From positions 6,510,001 to 6,574,000 of the forward strand of contig NZ_CP133774.1 of assembly GCF_034344865.1 (NCBI RefSeq): 64,000 bases of DNA, given 5' to 3'. Under the pieces are notes generated by a model. The model had not been told where the DNA came from. It did no database searches and was given only the letters and a program-made list of their open reading frames with translations. Position 1 is the stretch's first letter. Every line of letters begins with the position of its first letter. The stretch is from Pseudomonas sp. 10S4. GTDB taxonomy: Bacteria; Pseudomonadota; Gammaproteobacteria; Pseudomonadales; Pseudomonadaceae. The position numbers and the translations under genes are program-made. This document shows positions 19,514 through 29,700 of this stretch, piece by piece.

Positions 19514-20833
19514 TTACATCAAAGGAATGGAATAGCTCACGATCAGGCGATTCTGATCCTGGTCGCGGGCGATATCGCTGCGCGACATTGCGTTGCGCCA
19601 GCCGAAGCCGACGTTCTTCAACGCGCCACTTTGAATCACATAATCCAGGGAGATATCTCGCTCCCATTCGCTCGCGTCCTGGCCGCTGGTCGTCTGGATG
19701 TTGCTGCCCTTGAGGTACATGACCGAAGCCTTCAGGCCTGGAACTCCCATTGCGGCGAAATCGTAGGCGTATTGTGCGAAAGCGGTTCGCTCACCGGCCT
19801 GGATGAAGGTTTGAATGGTGCGGTCGGTGTACAGATAAAGACTGGCGCCGCCCTCGCCTTTGTCGACCAACCCGCCCTGATTGAGTTGAGCAAAGTTGCT
19901 GTCATCGGAAACGCTTTGATAACCCGCCGTAATGGCATGGCCGCCTAACGAGTAAATAAATGCCGCACTCCAGGTATCGTTGTCGATTTCACCCGTCCCG
20001 TCTTTGGTATACCCCCCGAACTTGTAGCCACTGGCACGCCCGGCTGCACTGCTGTTCTTGCCATCGGAAGTGGTCTTGAAATATCGCAAGTCGGTTTTCA
20101 GCGAGCCGTATTCACCCAACGGCAGTACATGCAATAAACCGGCGAAGTGCTGTTGGTAATAGTCTTCGAGATTGGCGTAGTAATACTGGGCAGTCAGGTC
20201 TTTAGTCAGTTTGTAATCACCGCCGGCAAAGGTGAACTTGTTGCTTTCCTGGGTGGCACCCGCCACCGCAAGGCCGGCGCTGTCGCTGGAACCACGGCCA
20301 GTGGCATGCTCAATTTGGCCGGCGGTAAAGGTCAGGTTATCGAGTTCGTTGCTGGTGACCTGACCGCCCTCAAAGGTTTGTGGCAGCAGTCGGCCATCGT
20401 TCGCCACCAGAATCGGCAACTTCGGCTGCAAGGTGCCGTAGCGCAACTCGGTCTTGGAGAACCGCATCTTTGCCGTCGCGCCGACACGGCCCCATTGGTC
20501 CGCGGCCTTATCGCCATCGCTGGGAATCATTGAACTGCCGACATGCCGTCCTTCACCGCTATCGAGCTTGATCCCAAGCAAACCGATCGCATCCAGACCG
20601 AAACCCACCGTACCGTCGGTGAACCCCGACTGATAGTTGAGCATGAAGCCCTGGCCCCACTCTTCGATTTTCGACGGCGCGGCGGCACCGTCGCGGTTAT
20701 CGTTATTGAAATAGAAGTTACGCAAGTTCAAGTTGGCTTTACTGTCATTAATGAAATCAGCAGACGCCAAGGGACTCAGGGCCATGCCCAAACCGCCGGT
20801 CAAAAAACTTAATACTTGGAACGAGGCTTTCAT
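19514..20833 (-). CDS. OprD-family outer-membrane porin
   Basis: A 439-residue substrate-specific porin of the OprD/OccD-OccK family. It has a signal peptide (MKASFQVLSFLTGGLGMALS then PLASA) and a mature start DFINDSKANLNLRNFYFNND, a typical OprD opening in which the first strands bear NLRNFYFN. Alternating beta strands run to the C-terminal DQNRLIVSYSIPLM. An upstream-extended frame exists (to 20923), but the Met at 20833 has a CTGGAG ribosome site and starts the signal peptide. The substrate (amino acid, dipeptide or aromatic acid types) cannot be decided. It is monocistronic. Confidence 0.9.
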   Translation of the reverse strand: MKASFQVLSFLTGGLGMALSPLASADFINDSKANLNLRNFYFNNDNRDGAAAPSKIEEWGQGFMLNYQSGFTDGTVGFGLDAIGLLGIKLDSGEGRHVGSSMIPSDGDKAADQWGRVGATAKMRFSKTELRYGTLQPKLPILVANDGRLLPQTFEGGQVTSNELDNLTFTAGQIEHATGRGSSDSAGLAVAGATQESNKFTFAGGDYKLTKDLTAQYYYANLEDYYQQHFAGLLHVLPLGEYGSLKTDLRYFKTTSDGKNSSAAGRASGYKFGGYTKDGTGEIDNDTWSAAFIYSLGGHAITAGYQSVSDDSNFAQLNQGGLVDKGEGGASLYLYTDRTIQTFIQAGERTAFAQYAYDFAAMGVPGLKASVMYLKGSNIQTTSGQDASEWERDISLDYVIQSGALKNVGFGWRNAMSRSDIARDQDQNRLIVSYSIPLM

Positions 20834-21024
20834 CAGGGCGAACTCCAGCGCAGAAGCCATGTTCTGTGCGCAGTAAAAAGACAGCAGGAAGCAACGGGCC
20901 CACCAATGGATAGGTCCGTGCATTAAGTCATCATTGAGATAAACGTCGTGTAACCGTATTAAGTGGCCGTCGTTAAAACCTCCCCAAACTAAATAAGGAC
21001 AGCATCGTCATCGTCCTGGTGTTA

Positions 21025-21862
21025 TCAGTCGATCAATCCATGAACGTCATAAAACGGATAAGGCCCGGCGTATTCACCGAACACGGCGTTGTGGGTCACC
21101 AGACCGTGTAGCGGATGCCAGCGATGCACCAAGTACCCCGCCGGCTCCAGATTGAAATGTGCAGGTGCGGATTCCTCCAGATCCAGCACGATCTGGTGGG
21201 AAGTGCCGGGGCACACACAACTCAGCGAGCCGCCGAAGCGACGCTGCATCGGCCGATGCAAATGCCCGCAGAGCAAGCGCTCTACCTGCGGATGGCGAGC
21301 GACGAGCGCTTCCAGCGCAGCAGCATTGATAAACGGTCTCGTGGTTCCGGATGTGGCCGATGCCGGTGATAAACGGCGGATGATGGAGAATCAACAGCGT
21401 CGGTACATTGGGGCGACGGGACAATTGCTCATCGAGCCAGCGCAACTGGCTGTCCAGCACCTGACCGCCATGGGCGCCAGGCCGGGTCGAGTCCAGGCCG
21501 ATCAGGCGCACCGGGTGCTCCTCGACCACCCAATCAAGCGGCGCATTTGCGTTAGTCGGCAAATAGCAGTGATGGGTAAATCCCGCCAGTAGCTGCTCGC
21601 GATCATCGTGATTGCCGGGTACCAGATAGACAGGCATGTGCAAACGCGCCAGTTCGCGCTTCAGCACCGCGTATTCATCGGCACGGCCGAAATCCACCAG
21701 GTCGCCGCTGATGACCACGATGTCGGGGCGCGGCTGCCTGGCATTCAAATGATCGACCGCGCGCCGCAACGCTCCCAGACAATCGACCACGCCGTAGGTC
21801 AGCTTTTGATCGGCTTTAAGGTGCAAATCGCTGATCTGCGCAATAAGAAACGGACTGTTCAA
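21025..21862 (-). pseudogene. Class III metallophosphodiesterase, frameshifted
   Basis: A calcineurin-like phosphodiesterase related to CpdA/GpdQ. In the first frame are ISDLHLK (residue 10), SGDLVDFG, PGNHDDREQ, ILHHPPFITGIGH ending at residue 170. The remaining conserved part, INAAALEALVARHPQVERLL then CGHLHRPMQRRFGG and CPGTSHQIVLDL, is in another frame from 21330 downward. The 22 bases at 21331-21352 hold one base too many (838 bases in total, 279 codons plus one). As written, the protein loses the GHxH metal site. It starts 24 bases after the ABC ATPase stop and so is the last gene of that operon, which suggests a phosphodiester or similar organophosphate substrate. Sequence error and true decay are both possible. 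Confidence 0.8.
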
Positions 21863-21886
21863 AATAAGTGCTCTTAAACAAAAACA

Positions 21887-22917
21887 TTACGAATGCAGGG
21901 TGAACAACACGTGTGGTTCTATGGCCAGGGCAATCAGCGCGCCGGTGGCATGAATGACGCCGTCAGCGCTGTCGACCAGCAATGGCTGCTCAGCCCCAAC
22001 GTCCACCAACAGGCGGCTTTGCGCCCCCTGGAAAAACTGCCCCACCAGACGACCGCGCACATGCCCGGCACCGTCCATCACCCGCAAGTGCTCAGGACGG
22101 CAGTACACCGTCTTCGGCACGGGTATGCCCTTCCAGGGCAACTCGCCGCCGCTGACCTTCAAGCCATGGGCGGTCGGTTCGATCACCGGGAACGCATTGA
22201 GGTTGCCGACGAAACTGGCGACAAACGCGTTGGCGGGTTGCTGATAGATGTCTCGCGGCGTGGCAAGTTGCGCGACGCGTCCGCGCTCCATGACCAGAAT
22301 CCGATCCCCCAGCGCCATGGCCTCGCCCTGGTCGTGCGTCACAAACACCGAGGTAATGCGCAAGCTGCGCAGCAGTTGATCCAGCTCGCTGCGCAGCCGT
22401 TCGCGCAACTGTGCATCCAGCGCCGCCAACGGCTCATCGAGCAGCAACACCCGAGGCCGGGGTGCCAACGCACGGGCGAGTGCTACCCGTTGACGCTGGC
22501 CGCCGGACAACTCGTGAATGCGGCGTTTGCCGTGATCCTGCAGGCCGACCAGTTCTAGCAACTCGGCGCAACGCTTGTTGCGTTCGGCGGGCGACAGGCC
22601 TCTTATCTTCAGGCCGTAAACAATATTGCCGGCCACGTCCAGGTTCGGAAACAACGCGTAATTCTGAAACACCATGCCCACGTCGCGGCGCTCGATGGGC
22701 AGGCGTGTGACGTCCCTGTCGGTAAAAAAATCCGCCCGACATCCGGGCGCTCAAGACCGGCGATCATGCGCAACGTGGTGGTTTTACCGCAACCGGACGG
22801 GCCGAGGATCGCCAGGGTTTCCCCGGCCTCGATGGTCAGGTTCAAATCATCTACAGCAACGGTGCCGTCAGAGAACGCCTTGCGGCAACCCTGCAGGCGA
22901 ATAGTGGTTCCAGTCAT
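21887..22917 (-). pseudogene. ABC transporter ATPase (PotA/FbpC-like), frameshifted at a T7 run
   Basis: The nucleotide-binding subunit of the uptake operon. The 5' frame has the Walker [21 protein letters not shown]; the 3' frame begins around [20 protein letters not shown] (Q-loop) and has the signature LSGGQRQRVALARAL, Walker B RVLLLDEPLAALD, the H-loop VFVTHDQ and a TOBE-like tail. The two are joined at a run of seven A on the plus strand (22724-22730; T7 in the gene). One more T would restore a single frame of 343 residues (1031 bases are present). Homopolymer miscounting in sequencing or slippage are obvious causes. It overlaps the permease stop by three bases. Confidence 0.85.
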
Positions 22918-23708
22918 CGACGCTCTCCACGAGAAAGACGGGCGCTGATGGCCTGCAACGCAATCAGCAGCGGCACGATCATCAACAGAAATATCAGGGT
23001 GTAGGCGCTGGCCACTTCCAGCCGCGCCGAGGCATAGCTGTCGGCCAGGCCCACCGGCAAGGTCTTGGTCATTGGAGTGTGAAGCATCCAGGTCAGGTTG
23101 AACTCACCCAACGACAGGGTGACGACCATCAGCACCCCGGCCAGTATCCCGGCCCGACAATTGGGCACTACCACACTGAAGAAACGCTTGATCGGCCCGG
23201 CACCGAGACTCGCCGCTGCTTCTTCGAGTGTCGGCAGTTGCTGACGCTGCATCACCGCCATCACCGGGCGCACCAGAAACGGCAAGGTAAACAGCACATG
23301 GCCCACCAGGATAAACAGCCAACTGCTGCGAAATTCGCCGAACTTCCCGTAGGTAAGCAGCAACGCCAAGGCACTGGCCAAGCCCGGCATTGCCACGGGC
23401 AACACCATCAGCTCTTCGAATGCGCGGCTGAAGCGGTTGTTCATCCGCACCAGGGCATAAGCCGCCGGCACGCCGATCACGCAAACGCACACGGCACAGG
23501 CAACCGCCAATTGCAGCGATAACCAGACCGTCGGCGAGTAGCTTTGCCAGACCTGTATCAACCAGTCCAACGTCAGGCCACTGGACACCCCGACGAAGTA
23601 ATTGCGCGTCAGCCCCGCCAACAACGACATCAGCACGGGCACCAACATGAAGGCACATACCAGCAGGGTAAAAACCAGCTGTGCGATAAACAGCGTTGTT
23701 CGTTTCAA
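22914..23708 (-). CDS. ABC transporter permease (PotC/ThiP-like)
   Basis: A 264-residue inner-membrane permease with about six spans and the EAA loop [20 protein letters not shown] near residues 175-195, which contacts the ATPase. The start is TTG at 23706-23708, overlapping the stop of the previous permease (TTGA). It pairs with the upstream permease to form the channel of a binding-protein-dependent importer of the 2-aminoethylphosphonate/iron/polyamine type. Confidence 0.88.
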   Translation of the reverse strand: MKRTTLFIAQLVFTLLVCAFMLVPVLMSLLAGLTRNYFVGVSSGLTLDWLIQVWQSYSPTVWLSLQLAVACAVCVCVIGVPAAYALVRMNNRFSRAFEELMVLPVAMPGLASALALLLTYGKFGEFRSSWLFILVGHVLFTLPFLVRPVMAVMQRQQLPTLEEAAASLGAGPIKRFFSVVVPNCRAGILAGVLMVVTLSLGEFNLTWMLHTPMTKTLPVGLADSYASARLEVASAYTLIFLLMIVPLLIALQAISARLSRGERR

Positions 23709-24574
23709 AAAACCGCCCCCGACTGTTTGGCCACGCGCCGTGCCAGTAACAGCACCGCCCAGGTGACTGCTCCGAGGATGACTGACAGCGCAGCGGCCAC
23801 GGTGAAATTGGCGTAGTTGGTGAACACGTTATAGATGGCCACGGGGGTCACGTTCAGCCGTGTGCCCAAGGTGAACGCAGTGCCGAAAGCGCCCATCGAC
23901 GTCGCGAAACATATGGCGCCGCAGGACACCAGCGCAGGGGCCAGCCCTGGCACGATCACGTCGCACACCACCCGCCAATGCCCGGCACCGAGTGAGTGCG
24001 CGGCTTCTTCCAGGCTGCGATCAAGGCTTTCACACGCGGCCATCACCGTGAGAATCACCCGCGGAATCGAGAAGTACAGATAACCGATGAACAGCCCCGT
24101 CAGCGAGTAAGCGAAAATCCAGCGCTCACCCGCCAGCTCTAGACCGAGCGCGGCAAACAGGCCTTGTCGACCTGCCAGCAGAATCACCAGAAAACCGACC
24201 ACCACCCCGGGAAACGCCAGCGGAAACGTCAGCAGCGCAACCAACGCCGAGCGCCCGAAGAACTGCTGGCGAGCGAGAAATACCCCGCTGATGCCACCGA
24301 CCAGCAACGCCGCCAGTGTCACCACCGCCGCCAGGATGCAGGTCTGCACCAGGCTGCCCAGGTATTGCGCACTACTCAGCACTTGCCAATAGCCAGTGTC
24401 GCTGCCGTCACGCCGTTGCCCACCCAGCAGAATCAAATGCGCCAGCGGCAACAGCCAGAACGCGAGCAGGACCGCTGCCGCCGGGGCCAGCGCCCAGGCA
24501 GCTGTCGGTCTCAAGCGCTGCAAAACATCGCGGCGGGACGAGACGTCCTGCACGTTGAGCGGCACAGTCGTCAC
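23705..24574 (-). CDS. ABC transporter permease (PotB-like)
   Basis: A 289-residue permease with six predicted spans and the EAA loop EEAAHSLGAGHWRVVCDVIV near residues 190-210. The start codon is GTG at 24572-24574, directly after the TAA of the solute-binding gene. No other start with a better ribosome site is visible. It forms a heterodimeric channel with the next gene. Confidence 0.87.
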   Translation of the reverse strand: MTTVPLNVQDVSSRRDVLQRLRPTAAWALAPAAAVLLAFWLLPLAHLILLGGQRRDGSDTGYWQVLSSAQYLGSLVQTCILAAVVTLAALLVGGISGVFLARQQFFGRSALVALLTFPLAFPGVVVGFLVILLAGRQGLFAALGLELAGERWIFAYSLTGLFIGYLYFSIPRVILTVMAACESLDRSLEEAAHSLGAGHWRVVCDVIVPGLAPALVSCGAICFATSMGAFGTAFTLGTRLNVTPVAIYNVFTNYANFTVAAALSVILGAVTWAVLLLARRVAKQSGAVF

Positions 24575-25579
24575 TTACTTGACCTCACTCAGATAGCGCG
24601 CAGCAAAGGCTTCCTGCACCGCCGCCATTTTTTCGTAATCGACCACGCCGGCGCGGGCATAGTCACTGTCTGGGAGGAACTGCGCGGCGACGTCGGTCGG
24701 CATCTTCATCTCGCGAACCGGGCGCAGATACGCCTTGGCCCACAACGCCTGCCCCTGGTCGGACAGTACAAAATCCAGGACTTTTTCGGCGTTGGCGCGA
24801 TGCGGCGCGTTATCGACCACGCTCATCACGTAAGGCACGCTGATACTGCCTTCCCTGGGAATCACGAACGCGACATTGGCCTTGTCTTTGTAGCGCGCGC
24901 GGTAAGCGTTGAAGTCGTAGTCGACCAGAATCGGCAGCTCACCGGAAAGCACCCGCGCATACGCGGTTTGTTTCGGCACGATGGGCGCGTTTTTCGCCAG
25001 TTTCTGGAAGTAATCGATGGCGGGCGCGAAGTTATCCAGGGTCCCGCCCATTGCCTGATTAATGGCGACCGCCGACACGTAACCGACGAATGCACTGGAC
25101 GGGTCAAGGTAACCGACCATGCCTTTGTACTCAGGCTTGAGCAGATCAGCCCAGCTCTGTGGAACCGGCAAGCCGCCCAGCGCATCGACGTTGACCATTA
25201 TCCCCAGCGTGCCGGAATGAATCGCAAACCAATGCCCCTGGGGGTCTTTCAACCCGGCCGGAATCTGCTCCCAGCCCTTGGGTTTGTATGCCCCGACCAC
25301 TCCGGCTTTTTGTGCCTGCAAACCGAACGTCACGCCGTAATACACCACGTCCGCTACCGGTGCGGCATGCTCGGCAACCAACTGCGCCAGGGACTGGCCG
25401 GAGTTTTTGTTATCCAGCGGTACCTGCACGCCCGTGGTGTCGGCAATGGCCTTGAGTTGCGTGCCCCAGTCCGCCCATTCCGGCGGACAGTTGTAGCAAA
25501 TCGCCGTTTCAGCGGCCTGGGCCAGGCCGGCCATGCCACACAGCCATAACACCGCCAGGGTTTTAGTGAAGCGGATCAT
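24575..25579 (-). CDS. ABC transporter periplasmic solute-binding protein
   Basis: A 334-residue protein with a signal peptide (MIRFTKTLAVLWLCGMAGLA, cleavage after AQA) and the iron/2-aminoethylphosphonate/polyamine type fold: LGIMVNVDALGGLPVPQSWA near 125 and DYDFNAYRARYKDKANVAFV near 215. A longer frame begins at 25684, but the Met at 25579 has GAGGAGA seven bases upstream and begins the signal peptide. It overlaps the 3' end of the lacI-type gene by 17 bases. The ligand is unknown; the operon's phosphodiesterase points to a phosphorus compound, by inference only. Confidence 0.87.
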   Translation of the reverse strand: MIRFTKTLAVLWLCGMAGLAQAAETAICYNCPPEWADWGTQLKAIADTTGVQVPLDNKNSGQSLAQLVAEHAAPVADVVYYGVTFGLQAQKAGVVGAYKPKGWEQIPAGLKDPQGHWFAIHSGTLGIMVNVDALGGLPVPQSWADLLKPEYKGMVGYLDPSSAFVGYVSAVAINQAMGGTLDNFAPAIDYFQKLAKNAPIVPKQTAYARVLSGELPILVDYDFNAYRARYKDKANVAFVIPREGSISVPYVMSVVDNAPHRANAEKVLDFVLSDQGQALWAKAYLRPVREMKMPTDVAAQFLPDSDYARAGVVDYEKMAAVQEAFAARYLSEVK

Positions 25580-26588
25580 CGAGTGTCTCCTCGTAGGGTT
25601 GAGTACTTTCGCCGGGCCGGACATGGCAAGGCAGGCAATGGGAAACCGGGGCGGCGCCAGTAATCTGCGCCAACAGTTGATCAATGACGGTGCTGGCCAG
25701 CGTGGCGATTGGCTGCACCACGCTGCAAAGCGTGGGGTGCATTTGTGTGCCCAGGGCTATGCCGTCAAAACCGATCACCGAGAGTTGTCGAGGCACGTTC
25801 CAGCCGTGCCGGCGCAGTTCGGCGATCAGGCTGATCGCCAGCAAATCGTTGGAACAGACCAACGCGCTGGGCGCCTGTGGTCCGGACAAAAAAGGTTCAA
25901 GGGCGGCGAAATCGGCCTGGGTATGGGCGGGCATTTCGATTACCGGCAAGCTGTCGAGGCCGTGCTCACGCATCGCGTCGCCATAACCGGCGTAACGCAG
26001 GCGGGCACGGTCGGACTGCAATGCCGGGCCGGCGACCATGCCAATCCGCCGATGCCCCGCGTCCAGCAAATAACGCGTGGCCAGCGCCATCCCGGCGCGG
26101 TTGTCGACCGACACCGCGCTGTAATCGGGATTGCCCGGTTGGTGATAAGCCAGCACAAACGGCGTGTCCTCGCTGGCGAGGCTTTGCAGTACGCGGTTGC
26201 TTTCGGCATCGGTGACCGTTAGCACCAGCCCATCAACCCGCTGACGCAACAACTCCTCGACCACCGCGCTTTCACGCTCGCTGTTGTAATCGGTGGTCGC
26301 CAGCAACAAGTTGTAGCCACGCAAACGCGCGGCCCGCTCCATGGCCTGAAACTGCTCGGCGAACACCGGATTGAGGAGATTGGGGACCACCACCCCGATC
26401 AGGTTGGTGGTTTGCAAACGCAGTTGGCGGCCGAGGCGATTGGGCCGAAAACCCAGTTCGCGGGCAGCGGCGAAGACTTGCTCGCGGGTCGCCGGACGCA
26501 CCACCTCGGGGGAGGCAAAGGTCCGCGCGGCAGTTGCCCGCGATACACCTGCCAGTCGCGCAACTTCTTTCAAATCAGTCATTGTCAC
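25563..26588 (-). CDS. LacI-family transcriptional regulator of the ABC operon
   Basis: A 341-residue repressor. The N-terminal helix-turn-helix and hinge are TDLKEVARLAGVSRATAART with the hinge RPNRLGRQLRLQTTNLIGVV, followed by a periplasmic-binding-protein-like ligand domain (VDGLVLTVTDAES, SALVCSNDLLAISL, LSVIGFDGIALGTQ). It is the first gene of the operon, and its 3' end overlaps the solute-binding gene. A perfect palindrome sits just upstream of its start and should be its operator, giving autoregulation and substrate induction of the importer. Confidence 0.9.
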   Translation of the reverse strand: MTMTDLKEVARLAGVSRATAARTFASPEVVRPATREQVFAAARELGFRPNRLGRQLRLQTTNLIGVVVPNLLNPVFAEQFQAMERAARLRGYNLLLATTDYNSERESAVVEELLRQRVDGLVLTVTDAESNRVLQSLASEDTPFVLAYHQPGNPDYSAVSVDNRAGMALATRYLLDAGHRRIGMVAGPALQSDRARLRYAGYGDAMREHGLDSLPVIEMPAHTQADFAALEPFLSGPQAPSALVCSNDLLAISLIAELRRHGWNVPRQLSVIGFDGIALGTQMHPTLCSVVQPIATLASTVIDQLLAQITGAAPVSHCLPCHVRPGESTQPYEETLDDPLH

Positions 26589-26593
26589 TCGCT

Positions 26594-26607
26594 TGAGATC
26601 GATCTCA
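26594..26607. promoter_or_regulatory. Candidate LacI-type operator TGAGATCGATCTCA
   Basis: A 14-base perfect palindrome with a central CG, the usual centre for LacI-family sites, lies six bases upstream of the regulator start codon. Binding there would cover the ribosome site and early transcript region. Confidence 0.6.
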
Positions 26608-26696
26608 TTGGCGAGGACATTACTCAGCGAACATGGCGTTCACGCGATAAACGAATGACATTTTGATGTCAGGCGCACGTCCGATGACGGCACACA

Positions 26697-26714
26697 CCCC
26701 CACCAATGTGGGGG
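26697..26714. terminator. GC-rich hairpin after tamB
   Basis: CCCCCAC and GTGGGGG pair around a CAAT loop between tamB and the lacI-type gene. It has no T tract; it may stabilise the tamB 3' end rather than terminate. Confidence 0.4.
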
Positions 26715-26764
26715 CGGCTTGATCACGAAATGCGCGACTCAGTCTTTCTGGAAGGCGCGGGCGT

Positions 26765-29700
26765 TTAGAAATCCCGCTTGTAAAAGATATCCAGCGAGCT
26801 GGCCACACCACTGGCCGCTTCGAGATAAACCTTCTTGCTCAGCTTGTAGCGCAGCGCAATGGTGTTGGCCGGTTCAAACACGCCGACCCCATAACGCAAG
26901 CTGAGCTTCTCGGAGATATTGCCGCTGGCCACCACGCTGGTGGTGTTGCCGCTGCCTTGGGTGTCGAGCTGGAAGTCTTGAATGCCCAAGTCCTTGGCCA
27001 AGCCACTGGTCACCCCGGAGCTGCCCATCAACCCCAACCCGAGGGCCGCTTGGGCGAGCATGTTGTTGTCTTCGCCGGTGGTGCTCAATGGACGTCCCAA
27101 CACCAGATAGGACAATGCCTGTTCCTGGCTCATGGCTGGCTCTGAGAAGATTTGCGTGGTTGGCTGTTCGGCGCTGCCGCTCAGGCGTATACCGGCGATC
27201 ACATCGTCGGTCTGGCGAATGGCTTCGATGTCCAGGTACGGTTGATCGATGGGACCTGCGAACAGCAGGCGTGCCCGACGCACCGTCAGGCGCTGGCCGT
27301 AGGCGCGATAACGACCGTCGTTGAGCCAGAGCTCGCCGCGAGTGTCCATGTTGTCGCCGATGTGCACATGACCTTGCACATTCGCGGTCAGGCCAAAACC
27401 GGCGAAGGCAAGTTTGTCGTCACCGACCACCACATCGATGTCCATTTTCATGGCAATCGGTGGCTTGCCATCCTCGGTTTGCGCACCGACGATGATCGTG
27501 TCATCAGAGACCTTGACCGTCGACGGCGGCAACTCGCGCACGGTGATTTCACCCTTGGGCACCAGCACTTTGCCGGCGATAGACAGCTCATCGCCCTTCA
27601 TCGAAATTTTCAGGTCCGGCGCCACTTCGAGCTTGGCGTAGGGCTCAACGCTGACCGGCAATTGCGTGCCTTTGAGCGACAGGTCGACGACCAGCGCCTG
27701 ACCCCAAGCGATGTTGCCGTTCAAGCTGCCCTGCCCGGTCTTGCCGCTTTTCCAGCCGCCATTCAATTGCACGGTTTCGCCGGCGATCACCGCTTGAAGC
27801 TGCAAGGCCTCGAGGCTGATGGGCAATTCAGCCCCGGATACTTCGCCATCGCTGAGCACGAGGTTGCCGTTGACCAGCGGCGCCAGCAACCCGCCGGAGA
27901 GCGTGCCGCTGCCATTCAAGCGGCCGGTGAGTTTCTCGACCATCGGCACAAACGGCCGGGCCACCGACAGGTCCAGGCCATTGAGGCGGAACGAGCCAGT
28001 CAGCGGTTTGTTCTTCGGCAACGGGTTGATTTGCGCCTGCACCATCAATTCGCCCAACTTGCCGCCGACGAAGTTGAGGTCGGTGTCGATGCGCTTGGGC
28101 GTGAGTTTGCTGGTGAGTTTCAGGGTCTGGTAGGGGAAGTCCAGCCACTGATCTTTCTCTTTCATGCGCAAGGTGCCGCCGCTGGCGTCAATGCTGATCT
28201 GACCGTTCGGGCCGCTGGCCGGCAGGTCGAGTTGCAGGTCGGCGTTAAGCTTGCCCTGCCAGGCGAAATCCTTCGGCAACCATTGGGCGAGGCTGTCGAT
28301 CGGGAATTGCTTGAGGTGATAACGCAGCTTCGGTTCAGGCATCAGGCGCTGGTCTTCGCCGCACAAACTGGCGTCACCCGACATCCAGCAATGGGCGCCG
28401 AAATTGATTTTGCCGTCCGCCAGTCGTTCAAGCTTCGCCGGGCCTTGCAGCTTCCAGTCCTGACCGCCGGCCTGGATATCGCCGCTGGCCAGGCGCCCGC
28501 GCCAATTGCCCTTGTCCAGTGCGCCGTCCAGCCCGAGCGCCAGTTTCAGCTTCGGCCCTTGCAGGTCGAGGCTGAGTTTCTGGTTCTTGATATCGCCCTG
28601 GCCACTAGCCGTCAGGGTGCCCAGCGAGGTGTCGCCGGCCTGGATGCCGCTGCCCTTGAGGTCGATCTTCGCCCGTTGGGCGCCGTCGAGGGTGGCATCG
28701 AGATTGAGGCTTTGCAGGCGATTATCCTGGAAGGCCAGTTGCGAACCTTGCAACCCGAGCTTGCCTTGCGGCGCCTTGAGCGTGCCGGCGACATCGACCC
28801 GACCATTGAGCTGGCCGCGCAGTTGCGGCCAGAGTTGGGCCAGTCGCGGCAACTTGATATCGATCTGCCCGGCGAGTTTCTGTTGCAGGCTGCCCTTGCC
28901 GTTGATGCTGTTGTCGCCAAGGCGAATCTGCAAGGCACTGAGGTTCCATTGCTCGCCGCCGCCATCAGCCTTGGCCTGGATCACCGCTGGTTGGCCGCGC
29001 AGTTTGCCTTTCAAATCGAGATCGGCAGTCAGGCTGAGCTTTTCATTCTTCATCTCGCCTTTACTGCGCAACGGCCCGGCCAGTGTGCCCGGCAGTTCCG
29101 CCATCCAGTACGCCGGGTTGATCGCCGACAGGTCCAGCGCGGTGTCCCAGGCGATGCCATCGGCGAATTGCAGGTTCAGGTGGCCTTCGGCCTTGCCCTG
29201 CCCGGCTTCGAGTTGGAATTGTTGCAGGTAGATTTTCGTCAGATCGCCGCTGAACGGGCTGCTCAGGCTGAAGGCCCCGGCCGGGCCATCCAGCGCGGCT
29301 TTGAAGTTACCGAGGTATTTGCCGTCGGTGTAGGAGACTTCGCCGCTGAAGCTGCGCAACGCGACTTGCGGTTCGTCGATTAGCGGATAAAGCCGATGCC
29401 ACGGAAAGTCCAGCCAGTCGATTTTTGCCTCGGCGCTGAAACCTTTGCTCCAGTCTAGGTTGCCGGTGAGTTTCAGGCTTTGCTTGTCGTTGGCGGTCAG
29501 GTCGAGGCCGGCAATCTGCGCGCCCTTGGCGTCGACCTTGCCTTGCAGCAATAGCGCGACCGGGCCTTTCTCGGCGGGCAGCGTCGCTTTGCCGAACAAT
29601 TGGTAACCGTTTTTCAGGTCGCCGTCGCCAGTGAGTTCCAGTTGATTGAGTTGCAGAGTGTCCGGCAGATCGTCGCCGGGCTTGAAGCCGTCGGCGGTGA

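Noticed and set aside
22724..22730. Programmed ribosomal frameshifting as the explanation for the split ABC ATPase
   Set aside because: ATPases of this family are not known to use it, no stimulatory hairpin is evident, and a one-base homopolymer error is simpler. Transcriptional slippage remains only a minor possibility.
27152..29383. A 743-codon open frame antisense to tamB (and 30454-32118 antisense to tamA)
   Set aside because: tamB and tamA are clear on the minus strand; these are third-position GC shadows without domains.
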